Below, one piece after another: positions 34,107 through 42,563 of a stretch of 64,000 nt of DNA (its first letter is position 1; each line of letters begins with the position of its first letter). The notes below the pieces were generated by a model that searched no databases, was not told the DNA's origin, and worked only from the letters and a program-made list of their open reading frames with translations. This DNA comes from Cytophaga aurantiaca DSM 3654 (lineage in GTDB: Bacteria; Bacteroidota; Bacteroidia; Cytophagales; Cytophagaceae). The translations under genes and the position numbers were made by a program. The stretch spans positions 62,001 to 126,000 of the forward strand of contig NZ_KB903663.1 in NCBI RefSeq assembly GCF_000379725.1. The letters run 5' to 3'.

Positions 34107-36689
34107 TTATGCTTTCGACTCGGCAAGTTTCATTGTAATTTCCAAAGCAATAAGTACACTTACTTTCTCTAATACAAGTAATTCATTCACTATAGATTCT
34201 ATCGAGTTTTTTTCTTTTATCTTATACTCTATATCCGTGATAAGTGCAATTTGCTTTTTAATATCCAAAATACGTACGCAGGATTTATATTGATGTAATA
34301 ATAAAGATACCCCTGCAATATTTTGTTTATTAACAGCATCTTTTATTTCTTTTATCAATTCATTATTCTGGTATTGAAATGATTTCAACATCTCTTCACA
34401 AATTAACGGATCGTAATTAGATATTTTTTCAATAAACGAAAAATTGGTATAATAATACTTATTACTCTCGCCCTTTAGAACAGTATTAAAAACAAGTTTT
34501 TCAATAATTACATACAAGTCTTCCTTTTTATAAGGCTTTCCCAAGTGCGCATTCATACCGGCATCAAGACACATATCAATATCCTCTTGAAAAACATTTG
34601 CCGTTATACCTACAATCGGAACATTATTTTTTTGCTCGCGCAATTTCCTTGTTGCTTCAATACCATCACACTCCGGCATTTGCATATCCATTAATATAAT
34701 ATCAAATTTTACTTCAGAAGCTTTTTCTACAGCCAACAAACCATCCTCTACTGTCTCATACGTACAGCCTAATGAGTCTAATGTATATTGCGCCAATATA
34801 CGATTCAGCTCATTATCTTCCGCAACCAACACATGTACCGGTTTAGCAAAAGGTTTTAATGAAATATTTTTAGTCCCATACTCCGGATTATTTTCGCCAA
34901 GTTTAAACGGGATCGTAAAATAAAATCTACTGCCATACCCTTTAGAAGCATCATCATAATATACCGGGCTTGTAACATGTATTGTACCTTTCATTAAATG
35001 AACAATTTCGCGCACAATTGTTAAACCCAATCCAGCACCGCCATACCTTGTAGAAATAGTATCATTTGCTTGTGTAAAGCTCTCAAATATTTTATTCTGT
35101 TTGTCTTTCTGAATACCAATACCTGTATCCGTTACAGAGAACTCAACATGACATACATCTTCCTTTGTATCGGTAAGACTAAGCAAAACAGTAACATTTC
35201 CGTTACTTGTAAACTTCAAGGCATTCCCTACAAGATTAACCAATACTTGCGAAACACGAGCAGAATCACCTTTCAAACAATCCGGAATATTCTCATCAAT
35301 CAGTAAATTGAAATTAATTCCTTTTTCCGAAGCACTAAATTTAAAAGGGTTCAGAACAGAACGTATACTCTCTTTTAAATAGAAAGATTTATTTTCAATA
35401 ACTACTTTCCCTTCTTCAATTTTACCTATGTCCAAAATATTCCCAATAAGCTTCAATAACAATTCCCCCGATACAGATATGTTATTCAGTAATTCTTTCT
35501 GCTCGGTTGAAAGTTTCTGTTTATTTAAAATTTCGGTAAAACCCAATATTGCATTAATGGGTGTACGAATCTCGTGGCTCATGTTTGACAAAAATCGCGT
35601 TTTAAACTGGCTCGCCATTTCAGCCTTTTCTTTCTCAAGACGCATCAATTCTTGTTTTTCAAGTGCATTGATCTCTGCCCTTTTTAATGCTGTTATATCT
35701 ATTACTGCTCCATTTACAAGAGTAACCTTGTCATGTTCGTCCGCAAAAACATATCCATTTGTTAACAGAATTTTTTCTACACCATTTAATGTACGTATCG
35801 TAAATTCATGTGAATAAGCAGAATTCGGTTTAATTATTCTTTTTCTTCGTTCTTTTAAAAATTCAGGATCTTCTAAAATTAAAGAGTCAATAAAGCCCAT
35901 TTCAGGTGCAACTCCTTTTGACACGTCAAATATGTTATACATTTCATCGGACCAGTATATTTTATTATTTACAATTTCATACTCAAATGTTCCCATCTGA
36001 GTTACTTGTTGTGCATATTCCAATAACCTATTTTTCTTTTCGAGTTCTTTTACCAATGCTCCTCTTTCTCTAAGATCTTTCATAATAAAAAGATATGCAA
36101 GTCCTAAAATAATAAATCCCAAGACACCTGATATAATAATGGTGGTTGGTGTAGCACGGCTTAAGCTCTCTGCCCGATCATTTCGTGCAACAAGCAGTTC
36201 TTCTTCATTTTTTTTCATCGTTTCAATTAAACTATGAATGAGATCCGTTGAAGAATGCCCTTTTTTCATCATTTGAAGAACCTCATTCTGCCTAGCGCCA
36301 CTGTTTGAAAGAAGTGCCAGCTGATTAAAAAGAAAAAAACGTTCCGCAATTACTTTTCGAAGTGTGTCAACAAATATTTTTTGTTCAGCATTATCCGACA
36401 CAAGGGAATCTAATGTGTATAATTGTTTCTTTACACTCTCTGCTAATATATGGTTTTGATGTATATGTATTGAATCACCTGTAATAACATACCCTCTAAC
36501 ACCAGATTCAGCATTTTTTACATCTGAATAAATACTTTCTAATTCCAAAAAAACAATATTGGTATGTTGTACCGATTTTGTTGCAGATCGTAATGCTGTA
36601 ATATTGAAATACGAATAAATATATGCGGATATCAATACAATAAACGCAATTGAAAAAATAAGATTGAGAGATCGTATTGAAAGTTTCAT
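34107..36689 (-). CDS. Hybrid sensor histidine kinase with receiver and Hpt-like domains
   Basis: 860 residues. In order: a membrane span (about 8-28), a CHASE3-type periplasmic domain (SVQHTNIVFLELESIYSDVK, SGVRGYVITGD), a second span (about 187-207), a PAS domain, the H-box MSHEIRTPINAILGF (His near 370), the ATPase domain with GIGIQKD and GGAGLGLTIV, a receiver with MDMQMPECDG (phospho-Asp near 667), and a C-terminal Hpt-like helical domain with LLHQYKSCVRIL (His near 796). It is thus a complete phosphorelay in one protein, save for the last response regulator. Confidence 0.9.
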   Translation of the reverse strand: MKLSIRSLNLIFSIAFIVLISAYIYSYFNITALRSATKSVQHTNIVFLELESIYSDVKNAESGVRGYVITGDSIHIHQNHILAESVKKQLYTLDSLVSDNAEQKIFVDTLRKVIAERFFLFNQLALLSNSGARQNEVLQMMKKGHSSTDLIHSLIETMKKNEEELLVARNDRAESLSRATPTTIIISGVLGFIILGLAYLFIMKDLRERGALVKELEKKNRLLEYAQQVTQMGTFEYEIVNNKIYWSDEMYNIFDVSKGVAPEMGFIDSLILEDPEFLKERRKRIIKPNSAYSHEFTIRTLNGVEKILLTNGYVFADEHDKVTLVNGAVIDITALKRAEINALEKQELMRLEKEKAEMASQFKTRFLSNMSHEIRTPINAILGFTEILNKQKLSTEQKELLNNISVSGELLLKLIGNILDIGKIEEGKVVIENKSFYLKESIRSVLNPFKFSASEKGINFNLLIDENIPDCLKGDSARVSQVLVNLVGNALKFTSNGNVTVLLSLTDTKEDVCHVEFSVTDTGIGIQKDKQNKIFESFTQANDTISTRYGGAGLGLTIVREIVHLMKGTIHVTSPVYYDDASKGYGSRFYFTIPFKLGENNPEYGTKNISLKPFAKPVHVLVAEDNELNRILAQYTLDSLGCTYETVEDGLLAVEKASEVKFDIILMDMQMPECDGIEATRKLREQKNNVPIVGITANVFQEDIDMCLDAGMNAHLGKPYKKEDLYVIIEKLVFNTVLKGESNKYYYTNFSFIEKISNYDPLICEEMLKSFQYQNNELIKEIKDAVNKQNIAGVSLLLHQYKSCVRILDIKKQIALITDIEYKIKEKNSIESIVNELLVLEKVSVLIALEITMKLAESKA

Positions 36690-36704
36690 ATCAAGAATTT
36701 TGTC

Positions 36705-36746
36705 AAAACAGGCATTGAATAATTAAAATTATTCAATGCCTGTTTT
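36705..36746. terminator. Perfect 20-bp hairpin between the hybrid kinase and argH
   Basis: AAAACAGGCATTGAATAATT (36705-36724) pairs exactly with 36727-36746, loop of two bases. It lies 43 bases past the argH stop. It is one of the longest perfect stems in the window and should end arginine-operon transcripts. Confidence 0.85.
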
Positions 36747-36789
36747 GAGTAAATCAAAAAACCATTAAAATTGATTTTATTCTCTTATA

Positions 36790-38127
36790 TCACATTTGCT
36801 TCAATAACGCTTGTATTGCTACATCTACTTTATTGAATTCAAAGGCATCCAATACCTTCTGCATAGAAGCTTTAATTTCTTTATGCATAAGATTTCCTAT
36901 GCTGCCTTCGTGCGTATGATTGATGGTATCTAATGCTGTGAATGTTTTATCTTCGATCATACCACCGACCTTTTTATATGCATCACGGAAAGGTGTTCCT
37001 TCCAGAACCATATTGTTTACCACCTCTACACTATACATGTACAAGTACTTCGGGTCTTTCACAATATTCTCTTTTACTTTTACCTGCTTCAGCATAAAGT
37101 TTGCAATACGCAAACAATCATTGATATCCTGAAAAGCAGGAATAAAGTTTTCTTTGATCAATTGCATATCGCGGTGGTAACCGGACGGAAGATTTGCCAT
37201 GATCATAGAGATCTCATTTGGCAATGCCTGCAAACGATTGCAACGTGCACGGATCAATTCAAATACATCCGGATTTTTCTTATGTGGCATAATACTTGAA
37301 CCTGTTGTCAATTCATCCGGCAAGGTCATGAAATCAAAATTCTGATTCATGTATAAGCATACATCCATTGACATTCTACCTAAGGTAGCTGCAATTGAAG
37401 CTAGCGCAGCAGTAACATTTTTCTCTGTTTTACCACGGCCCATTTGCGCATATACAACATTGTGATTCAACTCTGCAAAACCCAACAGGTTTGTTGTCAT
37501 GGTGCGGTTCAACGGAAACGAAGAACCGTAACCTGCTGCAGAACCCAATGGATTTTTATTGCTGATGCGATAACCTGCAAGCATCATATGCATATCATCT
37601 GCTAAACTCTCTGCATAGGCACCAAACCACAAGCCGAAAGAAGAAGGCATAGCAATCTGCAAATGTGTATATCCAGGAATAATAACAGATTTATATTTAT
37701 CACTTTGAGAAATAAGTGTATCGAATAACTCTTTTGTATTTTCAACTGTCTCACGAATGGCGTGACGAGTAAACAATTTTAAATCGACAAGCACCTGATC
37801 GTTACGGGAACGGCCGCTGTGGATCTTCTTACCTAAATCACCAAGGCGACGTGTTAAGATCAACTCAACTTGTGAGTGTACATCTTCAACACCGTCTTCA
37901 ATCGTAAATTGACCTTCTTCGATCTCTTTATAAATTGTACGAAGTTCATTCAGCAATACAGGAAGTTCTTCTTTGCCAATCAATCCAATACTCTCCAGCA
38001 TCGTGATGTGTGCCATTGAACCCAGTACATCAAACGGTGCAAGGAACAGATCCATTTCGCGATCTTTTCCAACAGTGAAACGTTCAATGTCTTTATTTAC
38101 TTCTGTATCTTTTTGCCACAATTTCAT
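36790..38127 (-). CDS. argH: Argininosuccinate lyase
   Basis: 445 residues. The fumarase-superfamily signature GSSIMPHKKNPD lies near residue 283, with HSGRSRNDQV and GYTHLQIAMPSS before it. The enzyme splits argininosuccinate into arginine and fumarate, the last step of arginine biosynthesis. It is the last gene of the minus-strand arginine operon and is followed by the hairpin at 36705-36746. Confidence 0.95.
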   Translation of the reverse strand: MKLWQKDTEVNKDIERFTVGKDREMDLFLAPFDVLGSMAHITMLESIGLIGKEELPVLLNELRTIYKEIEEGQFTIEDGVEDVHSQVELILTRRLGDLGKKIHSGRSRNDQVLVDLKLFTRHAIRETVENTKELFDTLISQSDKYKSVIIPGYTHLQIAMPSSFGLWFGAYAESLADDMHMMLAGYRISNKNPLGSAAGYGSSFPLNRTMTTNLLGFAELNHNVVYAQMGRGKTEKNVTAALASIAATLGRMSMDVCLYMNQNFDFMTLPDELTTGSSIMPHKKNPDVFELIRARCNRLQALPNEISMIMANLPSGYHRDMQLIKENFIPAFQDINDCLRIANFMLKQVKVKENIVKDPKYLYMYSVEVVNNMVLEGTPFRDAYKKVGGMIEDKTFTALDTINHTHEGSIGNLMHKEIKASMQKVLDAFEFNKVDVAIQALLKQM

Positions 38128-38220
38128 AATAGTGTCCAGTTACGAGTTGCTAGTTACTAGATGTAACAGCAATGTTAATTTAATAATTTTGTACTAGAGA
38201 CTAGAAACTAGCGACTAATA
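38128..38220. repeat. Repeat family C (CTAGTTACTAG) copy 1
   Basis: The gap between argH and argE has TTGCTAGTTACTAG near 38147-38160 and CTAGAGACTAGAAACTAGCG near 38194-38213. On the minus strand the argE stop TAG (38210-38208) lies inside this repeat, so the last residues ISR are repeat-encoded. Confidence 0.75.
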
Positions 38221-39275
38221 ACTATTTCTGACAATACTTTAATGTACTTCTCAATTCCCTCTTCGATCTCGATCAACCAGATAAATTCATTAGCTGTATG
38301 CGAACGGGCAGAATTGCCTGGCCCCATTTTAACAGATGGCACCGGAATCAATGCCTGATCGGATGTAGTTGGTGAACCGTATGTTTTAGCACCATGCTTG
38401 ATTGCTGCATGCACCAATTCATGGTCCGGATCAATGAATGACGGCCGTAAACGTACCGAACGCGGATTTACTTCAGACTGAATATTATCGTCGATGATCT
38501 TTAATACTTCTTCGTTTTTATATTCTTCCGTAATACGTACATCAATTGTGAAGTGACATTTCTCTGGAACTACGTTGTGCTGGTAACCTGCATTGATAAT
38601 GGTTACCGACATTTTCATAGGTCCCAAATGCGGGGAGATGCGTTCGAATTTATAATTACGGATCCAGTCGATATCTTTTAATGCAATGTAGATGGCATTC
38701 TCTCCTTCTTCGCGTGCAGCATGTCCTGCCTTACCCACAGCAACGCAATCAACAACCATCAGACCTTTTTCAGCAACTGCAATATCCATTAGTGTTGGTT
38801 CACCTACGATTGCAAAATCAATCGGACCAAGTTTTGGATAAACCAATTCCAATCCATCAAAACCTGAAATTTCTTCTTCAGCCGTTGCAGCTATACAGAA
38901 ATTGTATTTCAAATTTTGTTCGTTGTAGAAATGAAGGAAGGTAGCAATCAACGAAACCAAGCAGCCGCCTGCATCGTTGCTTCCCAAACCAAACAACTTA
39001 CCATCTTTCACAATCGGCTCGAACGGATCGTTTGTATACCCAGGGTTAGGCTTTACTGTATCATGATGAGAGTTCAACAAGATCGTTGGTTTGTTCTTAT
39101 CAAAATGTTTATTGAACGCCCAAACGTTATTTTTTTCACGAATGGTTTCAACTCCACGTTCAACCAAAAAAGTATTTAAGATCTCTGCAGTGTTGTGTTC
39201 TTCTTTACTGAACGACTCTGTTTTGATCAAGGTCTTCAATAATTCAATGGCGTCTTTTTGCAATTTCTGTAACAT
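38208..39275 (-). CDS. argE: M20-family deacylase of arginine biosynthesis
   Basis: 355 residues. M20 metal-site motifs are present: LLNSHHDTVKP, FGLGSNDAGGC, TAEEEISGFDG and the late CHFTIDVRITEE dimerisation region. In this phylum the enzyme acts on N-acetylcitrulline (or N-succinylcitrulline) made by ArgF', not on N-acetylornithine. Which acyl group is used here is not visible. It lies between argB and argH, in the same direction. DapE is the closest alternative, but the operon favours arginine. Confidence 0.85.
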   Translation of the reverse strand: MLQKLQKDAIELLKTLIKTESFSKEEHNTAEILNTFLVERGVETIREKNNVWAFNKHFDKNKPTILLNSHHDTVKPNPGYTNDPFEPIVKDGKLFGLGSNDAGGCLVSLIATFLHFYNEQNLKYNFCIAATAEEEISGFDGLELVYPKLGPIDFAIVGEPTLMDIAVAEKGLMVVDCVAVGKAGHAAREEGENAIYIALKDIDWIRNYKFERISPHLGPMKMSVTIINAGYQHNVVPEKCHFTIDVRITEEYKNEEVLKIIDDNIQSEVNPRSVRLRPSFIDPDHELVHAAIKHGAKTYGSPTTSDQALIPVPSVKMGPGNSARSHTANEFIWLIEIEEGIEKYIKVLSEIVISR

Positions 39276-39277
39276 GA

Positions 39278-39402
39278 CTTTAGTTTCCAGTTTCGAGGTG
39301 CTAGTTACTAGACGTATCTATCAACCACCCTGTTTTAATATTATTAATTTTATTTCTATTGTCTAGTACCTAGTAACTAGTGGCTAGAAACTAGCTTCGT
39401 TC
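39278..39402. repeat. Repeat family C (CTAGTTACTAG) copy 2
   Basis: GTGCTAGTTACTAGACG near 39298-39314 and CTAGTACCTAGTAACTAGTG near 39363-39382 pair in part. The argB stop TAG (39379-39377) and its last five residues (LVSSH) lie within the repeat. Confidence 0.75.
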
Positions 39403-40174
39403 CAACTGTTTTGTTTTCATTTATTAATTCTACCAATGACTCGGCCTGACAAATAATGACAGAAGAAACACCAGCGTTTATAGCAGCAAAAGAGTTATCC
39501 AATTTCGGGATCATTCCTTTGTTGATTACTCCTGTTGATTTCAACTCTTCATACGTTGACGGATTGATATCGCTGATCACAGAATCTTTATCTTCGAAAT
39601 CTCTCAATACACCTTTCAATTCAAAGCAGTATACAAGATTCACAACAAACGTATTGGATAAAGCAACCGCCAATTCAGAAGCAACCGTATCCGCATTTGT
39701 ATTCAGCATTGTTCCCTTACCATCGTGTGTAAGCGGAGCCATAACCGGTGTAATACCTTGTGATAACAAATGCACCAACGGCTGCGAATGTACTTTTTCT
39801 ACATCACCCACAAAACCATAATCAATACCATTCTTAAGCGGACGTTTAGAAGACAACATGATGTTTGCATCTGCACCGGTTAAACCAATAGCATTGCAGC
39901 TATTTGCCTGAAGTTTGGCAACAATGTTTTTGTTGATCAAACCACCGTATACCATGGTAACGATCTTCAAGGTTTCAGCATCGGTAATTCTTCTGCCGTC
40001 TACCATCTGCGCTTCAATGCCCAAACCTTTACTGATCTCCGTAGCTACTTTTCCACCACCGTGAACCAGTATTTTATTTTCTTTCAGTGACGCAAAATCA
40101 TAAAGGAAGCTTTGTAGTGCCTCCGGGTTATCGATGATGTTGCCTCCGACTTTAATTACGTATAGTTTCTGCAT
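39377..40174 (-). CDS. argB: Acetylglutamate kinase family enzyme
   Basis: 265 residues. The amino-acid-kinase motifs VIKVGGNII at the N-terminus, LVHGGGKVATEISKG around residue 38, and TNADTVASELAVALS near 155 are intact. It phosphorylates N-acyl-glutamate, the second arginine step. It could use N-acetyl or N-succinyl substrate. It lies between the four-helix-bundle gene and argE. The final residues LVSSH are coded by an intergenic repeat. Confidence 0.93.
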   Translation of the reverse strand: MQKLYVIKVGGNIIDNPEALQSFLYDFASLKENKILVHGGGKVATEISKGLGIEAQMVDGRRITDAETLKIVTMVYGGLINKNIVAKLQANSCNAIGLTGADANIMLSSKRPLKNGIDYGFVGDVEKVHSQPLVHLLSQGITPVMAPLTHDGKGTMLNTNADTVASELAVALSNTFVVNLVYCFELKGVLRDFEDKDSVISDINPSTYEELKSTGVINKGMIPKLDNSFAAINAGVSSVIICQAESLVELINENKTVGTKLVSSH

Positions 40175-40356
40175 GCAAGTAATAAGTTTTAAGTAATAAG
40201 TTTTAAGACTCGATACTTAACGTTTGCTTTCTTATGATATTAATTAATTACTTTAACTTTATTATTAAGCATCTTAAATCCAAAGACTCCTATTTATTAA
40301 CCTCAACTGTTAACTAATAGCGCTCTTAAAACGTAGAACATATTACTTAATAAGTT
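40175..40356. repeat. Repeat family B with a decayed copy of a four-helix-bundle gene tail
   Basis: AAGTAATAAGTTTTAAG-type units stand at 40178-40208 and 40337-40360. Between them, minus-strand 40262-40195 resembles the last about 20 codons of the intact gene at 40357-40722, with AAGCAAACGTTAAGTATCGA kept exactly, but with indels and a stop. It is a dead duplicate of that 3' end. Confidence 0.6.
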
Positions 40357-40722
40357 TTAAGACTCGATACTTAACGTTTGCTTTTTTATAAGACTAATTA
40401 ACATTGCTTTAACTTCATTTATCTGAGAGAATAATTCATTATATATTTCTTCTTTCAAATATGACAGGTCTTTAGACAATATTATATAATATTCAGTTTC
40501 ATTTGCAGAACCTAATGCGATTTCAAAGAATCGTCTACAATCTCTGCGTGAAGATTTACCACAACCTTCTGCAATATTAGCAGCAATGGATACAGATGAC
40601 CTCCTGAACTGGCTTGTTAAACTGAACAATTCCTCTTTAGGAAATAGTTTAGTTTGACAATATACATTTAAAGTTAATGCATGGCTTTTATTCCAAACAT
40701 GCAACTTTTTATAATTCTGCAT
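40357..40722 (-). CDS. Four-helix-bundle protein (S23/IVP family)
   Basis: 121 residues. The family motifs are clear: LHVWNKSHALTLNVY, then SLTSQFRRSSVSIAANIAEG, then FFEIALGSANETEYYIILSKDL. These proteins form pentameric helical bundles and were first found coded in intervening sequences of 23S rRNA genes; their role is unknown. Here it interrupts the arginine operon between argB and argF' and is flanked by family B repeats. A decayed copy of its tail lies on its 3' side, which suggests movement or duplication. Confidence 0.9.
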   Translation of the reverse strand: MQNYKKLHVWNKSHALTLNVYCQTKLFPKEELFSLTSQFRRSSVSIAANIAEGCGKSSRRDCRRFFEIALGSANETEYYIILSKDLSYLKEEIYNELFSQINEVKAMLISLIKKQTLSIES

Positions 40723-40769
40723 AGCTATTGAAAAAAATCATTAATTTATTTAAATCTTAAGATATCCCC

Positions 40770-40806
40770 CTCTTAAAACTTATTACTTAGAACATATTAC
40801 TTAATA
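40770..40806. repeat. Repeat family B at the argF' end
   Basis: TCTTAAAACTTATTACTTAGAAC and CATATTACTTAATAC. The argF' stop TAA (minus 40799-40797) is read from the AAGTAATA word of the repeat. Confidence 0.7.
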
Positions 40807-41747
40807 CTTTCCAGCATACTTTTGAGAACCGCCTGTGCAGCCCATACTCTATTTCCTGCTTCCTGGATAACCAGTGAATTCGGCCCATCCAGAATTTCGT
40901 CTGCTAATTCAATACCACGACGAACAGGCAAACAGTGCATCACTTTTGCATTGTCTGTTAATTTCAATTTTTCATTGGTCATCATCCAATGACTGTCCAT
41001 GGAATGTACCTTACCATAATCTTCGTACGAAGACCAGTTCTTTACATATACATAGTCAGCACCTTCTAAGGCTTTGTCCTGATTGTATTCAATGCGGGCA
41101 TTGCCCGTGAATTCTTTTGCTAAATTATACCCTTCGGGGTGCGTGATCACAAACTCTACATCTGCACGTGTCATCCATTCAGCGAATGAATTTGCAACAG
41201 CTTGCGGTAAGGATTTAATATGTGGTGCCCAGGTTAATACAACCTTCGGACGAGCTTTTGTTTTTGTCTCTTCAATTGTAATCAGATCAGCAAGCGATTG
41301 TAATGGGTGCAATGTTGCACTCTCTAAACTTACAATCGGTACACCTGCGTATTTTATAAATTTATTGAAAAAGTCTTCGGAATAATCTTCGTGCTTATCA
41401 ACCAAGCGTGGAAAAGAACGAACACCAATGATATCGCAATACTGGCCCATAACCGCAGCAGCTTCACGAATGTGTTCAACTGTGTTGTGGTTCATGATCA
41501 CCCCGTCTTGTGTTTCAAGTGCCCAGCCTTCTTTATCCATGTTCATTACGATCGTATCCATCCCCAGATTCTTTGCAGCTTTCTGCGTACTGATACGCGT
41601 ACGTAAACTTGGATTTAAGAAAATCAAACCAATCGTTTTATTTTCACCAAGCTTTTTAAAATTGTATGGATTCTTTTTTAATTCTAATGCTTCTTTAACC
41701 AAGCCTGGAATATCAAGAACGTCTTTTACAGAAATAAAATTTTTCAT
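40797..41747 (-). CDS. argF': N-acylornithine carbamoyltransferase
   Basis: 316 residues from the ATG at 41747; an ATG at 41771 would overlap the parvulin gene by 17 bases and adds a non-family tail. The motif FLNPSLRTRIST binds carbamoyl phosphate, HPLQSLAD and HCLPVRRG are further active-site loops. The stretch IMNHNTVEHIREA has Val90 where the Bacteroides succinyl enzyme has Pro90 and the Xanthomonas acetyl enzyme has Glu. The substrate acyl group is therefore open. It lies between the parvulin pair and the four-helix-bundle gene. Confidence 0.9.
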   Translation of the reverse strand: MKNFISVKDVLDIPGLVKEALELKKNPYNFKKLGENKTIGLIFLNPSLRTRISTQKAAKNLGMDTIVMNMDKEGWALETQDGVIMNHNTVEHIREAAAVMGQYCDIIGVRSFPRLVDKHEDYSEDFFNKFIKYAGVPIVSLESATLHPLQSLADLITIEETKTKARPKVVLTWAPHIKSLPQAVANSFAEWMTRADVEFVITHPEGYNLAKEFTGNARIEYNQDKALEGADYVYVKNWSSYEDYGKVHSMDSHWMMTNEKLKLTDNAKVMHCLPVRRGIELADEILDGPNSLVIQEAGNRVWAAQAVLKSMLESIK

Positions 41748-41754
41748 CGAATAA

Positions 41755-42144
41755 TTATTTGCAAGGGACAATTTTTTTATCTGTTACTTTAACTACATGA
41801 ACTCCCCATTGTGTTCTTACCGCAAAAGGAGTATTTAATTCAGCAGCAAAACATGCATCTTCAAATGGTTTTACCATCACACCACGTTCAAACCAATCTA
41901 ATTCGCCACCTGTCTTAGCAGTACCATCACAACCATATTTTTTGGCTAAAACAGCAAACGACTCTCCTGCATTAATTTTTGTAATAATTTCTTGAGCTAA
42001 TTTATCAGCTTCCTCAAATTCAGTTTCTGTTTTATTAGGAGCAGAGAGTAAAATATGATATGCTTTAACACTGCAACATTTTTTTTCTACAAAAGAAAAA
42101 AAAGTGACCACACATATAGCCAATAAGAAAGCGAAGTATTTCAT
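41755..42144 (-). CDS. Single-domain parvulin PPIase, exported
   Basis: 129 residues. A signal peptide (MKYFAFLLAICVVTFFSF) precedes one parvulin domain with AYHILLSAPN, GELDWFERGVMVKPFEDACF and TQWGVHVVKV. Cys residues in KKCC, GCDG, DACF and the C-terminal PCK could form disulfides in the periplasm. It is a paralogue of the next gene upstream, nine bases away, and both lie in the arginine operon between argD and argF'. The reason for this location is unclear. Confidence 0.85.
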   Translation of the reverse strand: MKYFAFLLAICVVTFFSFVEKKCCSVKAYHILLSAPNKTETEFEEADKLAQEIITKINAGESFAVLAKKYGCDGTAKTGGELDWFERGVMVKPFEDACFAAELNTPFAVRTQWGVHVVKVTDKKIVPCK

Positions 42145-42152
42145 GAAATTTC

Positions 42153-42536
42153 TTATTTACAAGGAGTACTCTTTTCGTTCACATTGATAACATGTACTCC
42201 GAACTGTGTTGTCACAATTGTAGGTTGGTTAACAGCTACACTAAAACATGAATCTTCGAATGGCTGTACCATTGCGCCGCGCGTAAACCATCCTAAGTGA
42301 CCGCCTTTACTTTTTGTACCGTCAGATCCATACTGCAAAGCTAGATCTTCAAATGATTCACCCTTTTCCAACTTTGCAAGAATTACTTTTGCCGTATCTT
42401 CAGCGGCTTTGAATTCTTCTGGCGTCTTAGCCATTGTTAATATATGACTTGCTTCCACTCCATCACACTCTTGTGCTGAATTTGAGCATGAACACATTAC
42501 TAGTGCCACAAGTAAAATCGAAAGAACGTTTTTCAT
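42153..42536 (-). CDS. Single-domain parvulin PPIase lipoprotein
   Basis: 127 residues. The lipobox is VMCSC with candidate Cys 15 or 17. The parvulin domain has EASHILTMAK, GGHLGWFTRGAMVQPFEDSCF and TQFGVHVINV. Cys in QEC, DSCF and the terminal PCK match those of the neighbouring paralogue, so the disulfide pattern is likely shared. It is 27 bp from argD. An envelope-folding role is expected; there is no obvious tie to arginine synthesis. Confidence 0.85.
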   Translation of the reverse strand: MKNVLSILLVALVMCSCSNSAQECDGVEASHILTMAKTPEEFKAAEDTAKVILAKLEKGESFEDLALQYGSDGTKSKGGHLGWFTRGAMVQPFEDSCFSVAVNQPTIVTTQFGVHVINVNEKSTPCK

Positions 42537-42563
42537 ATTTTTTTAAACTGAAGGCCAAAAGAT

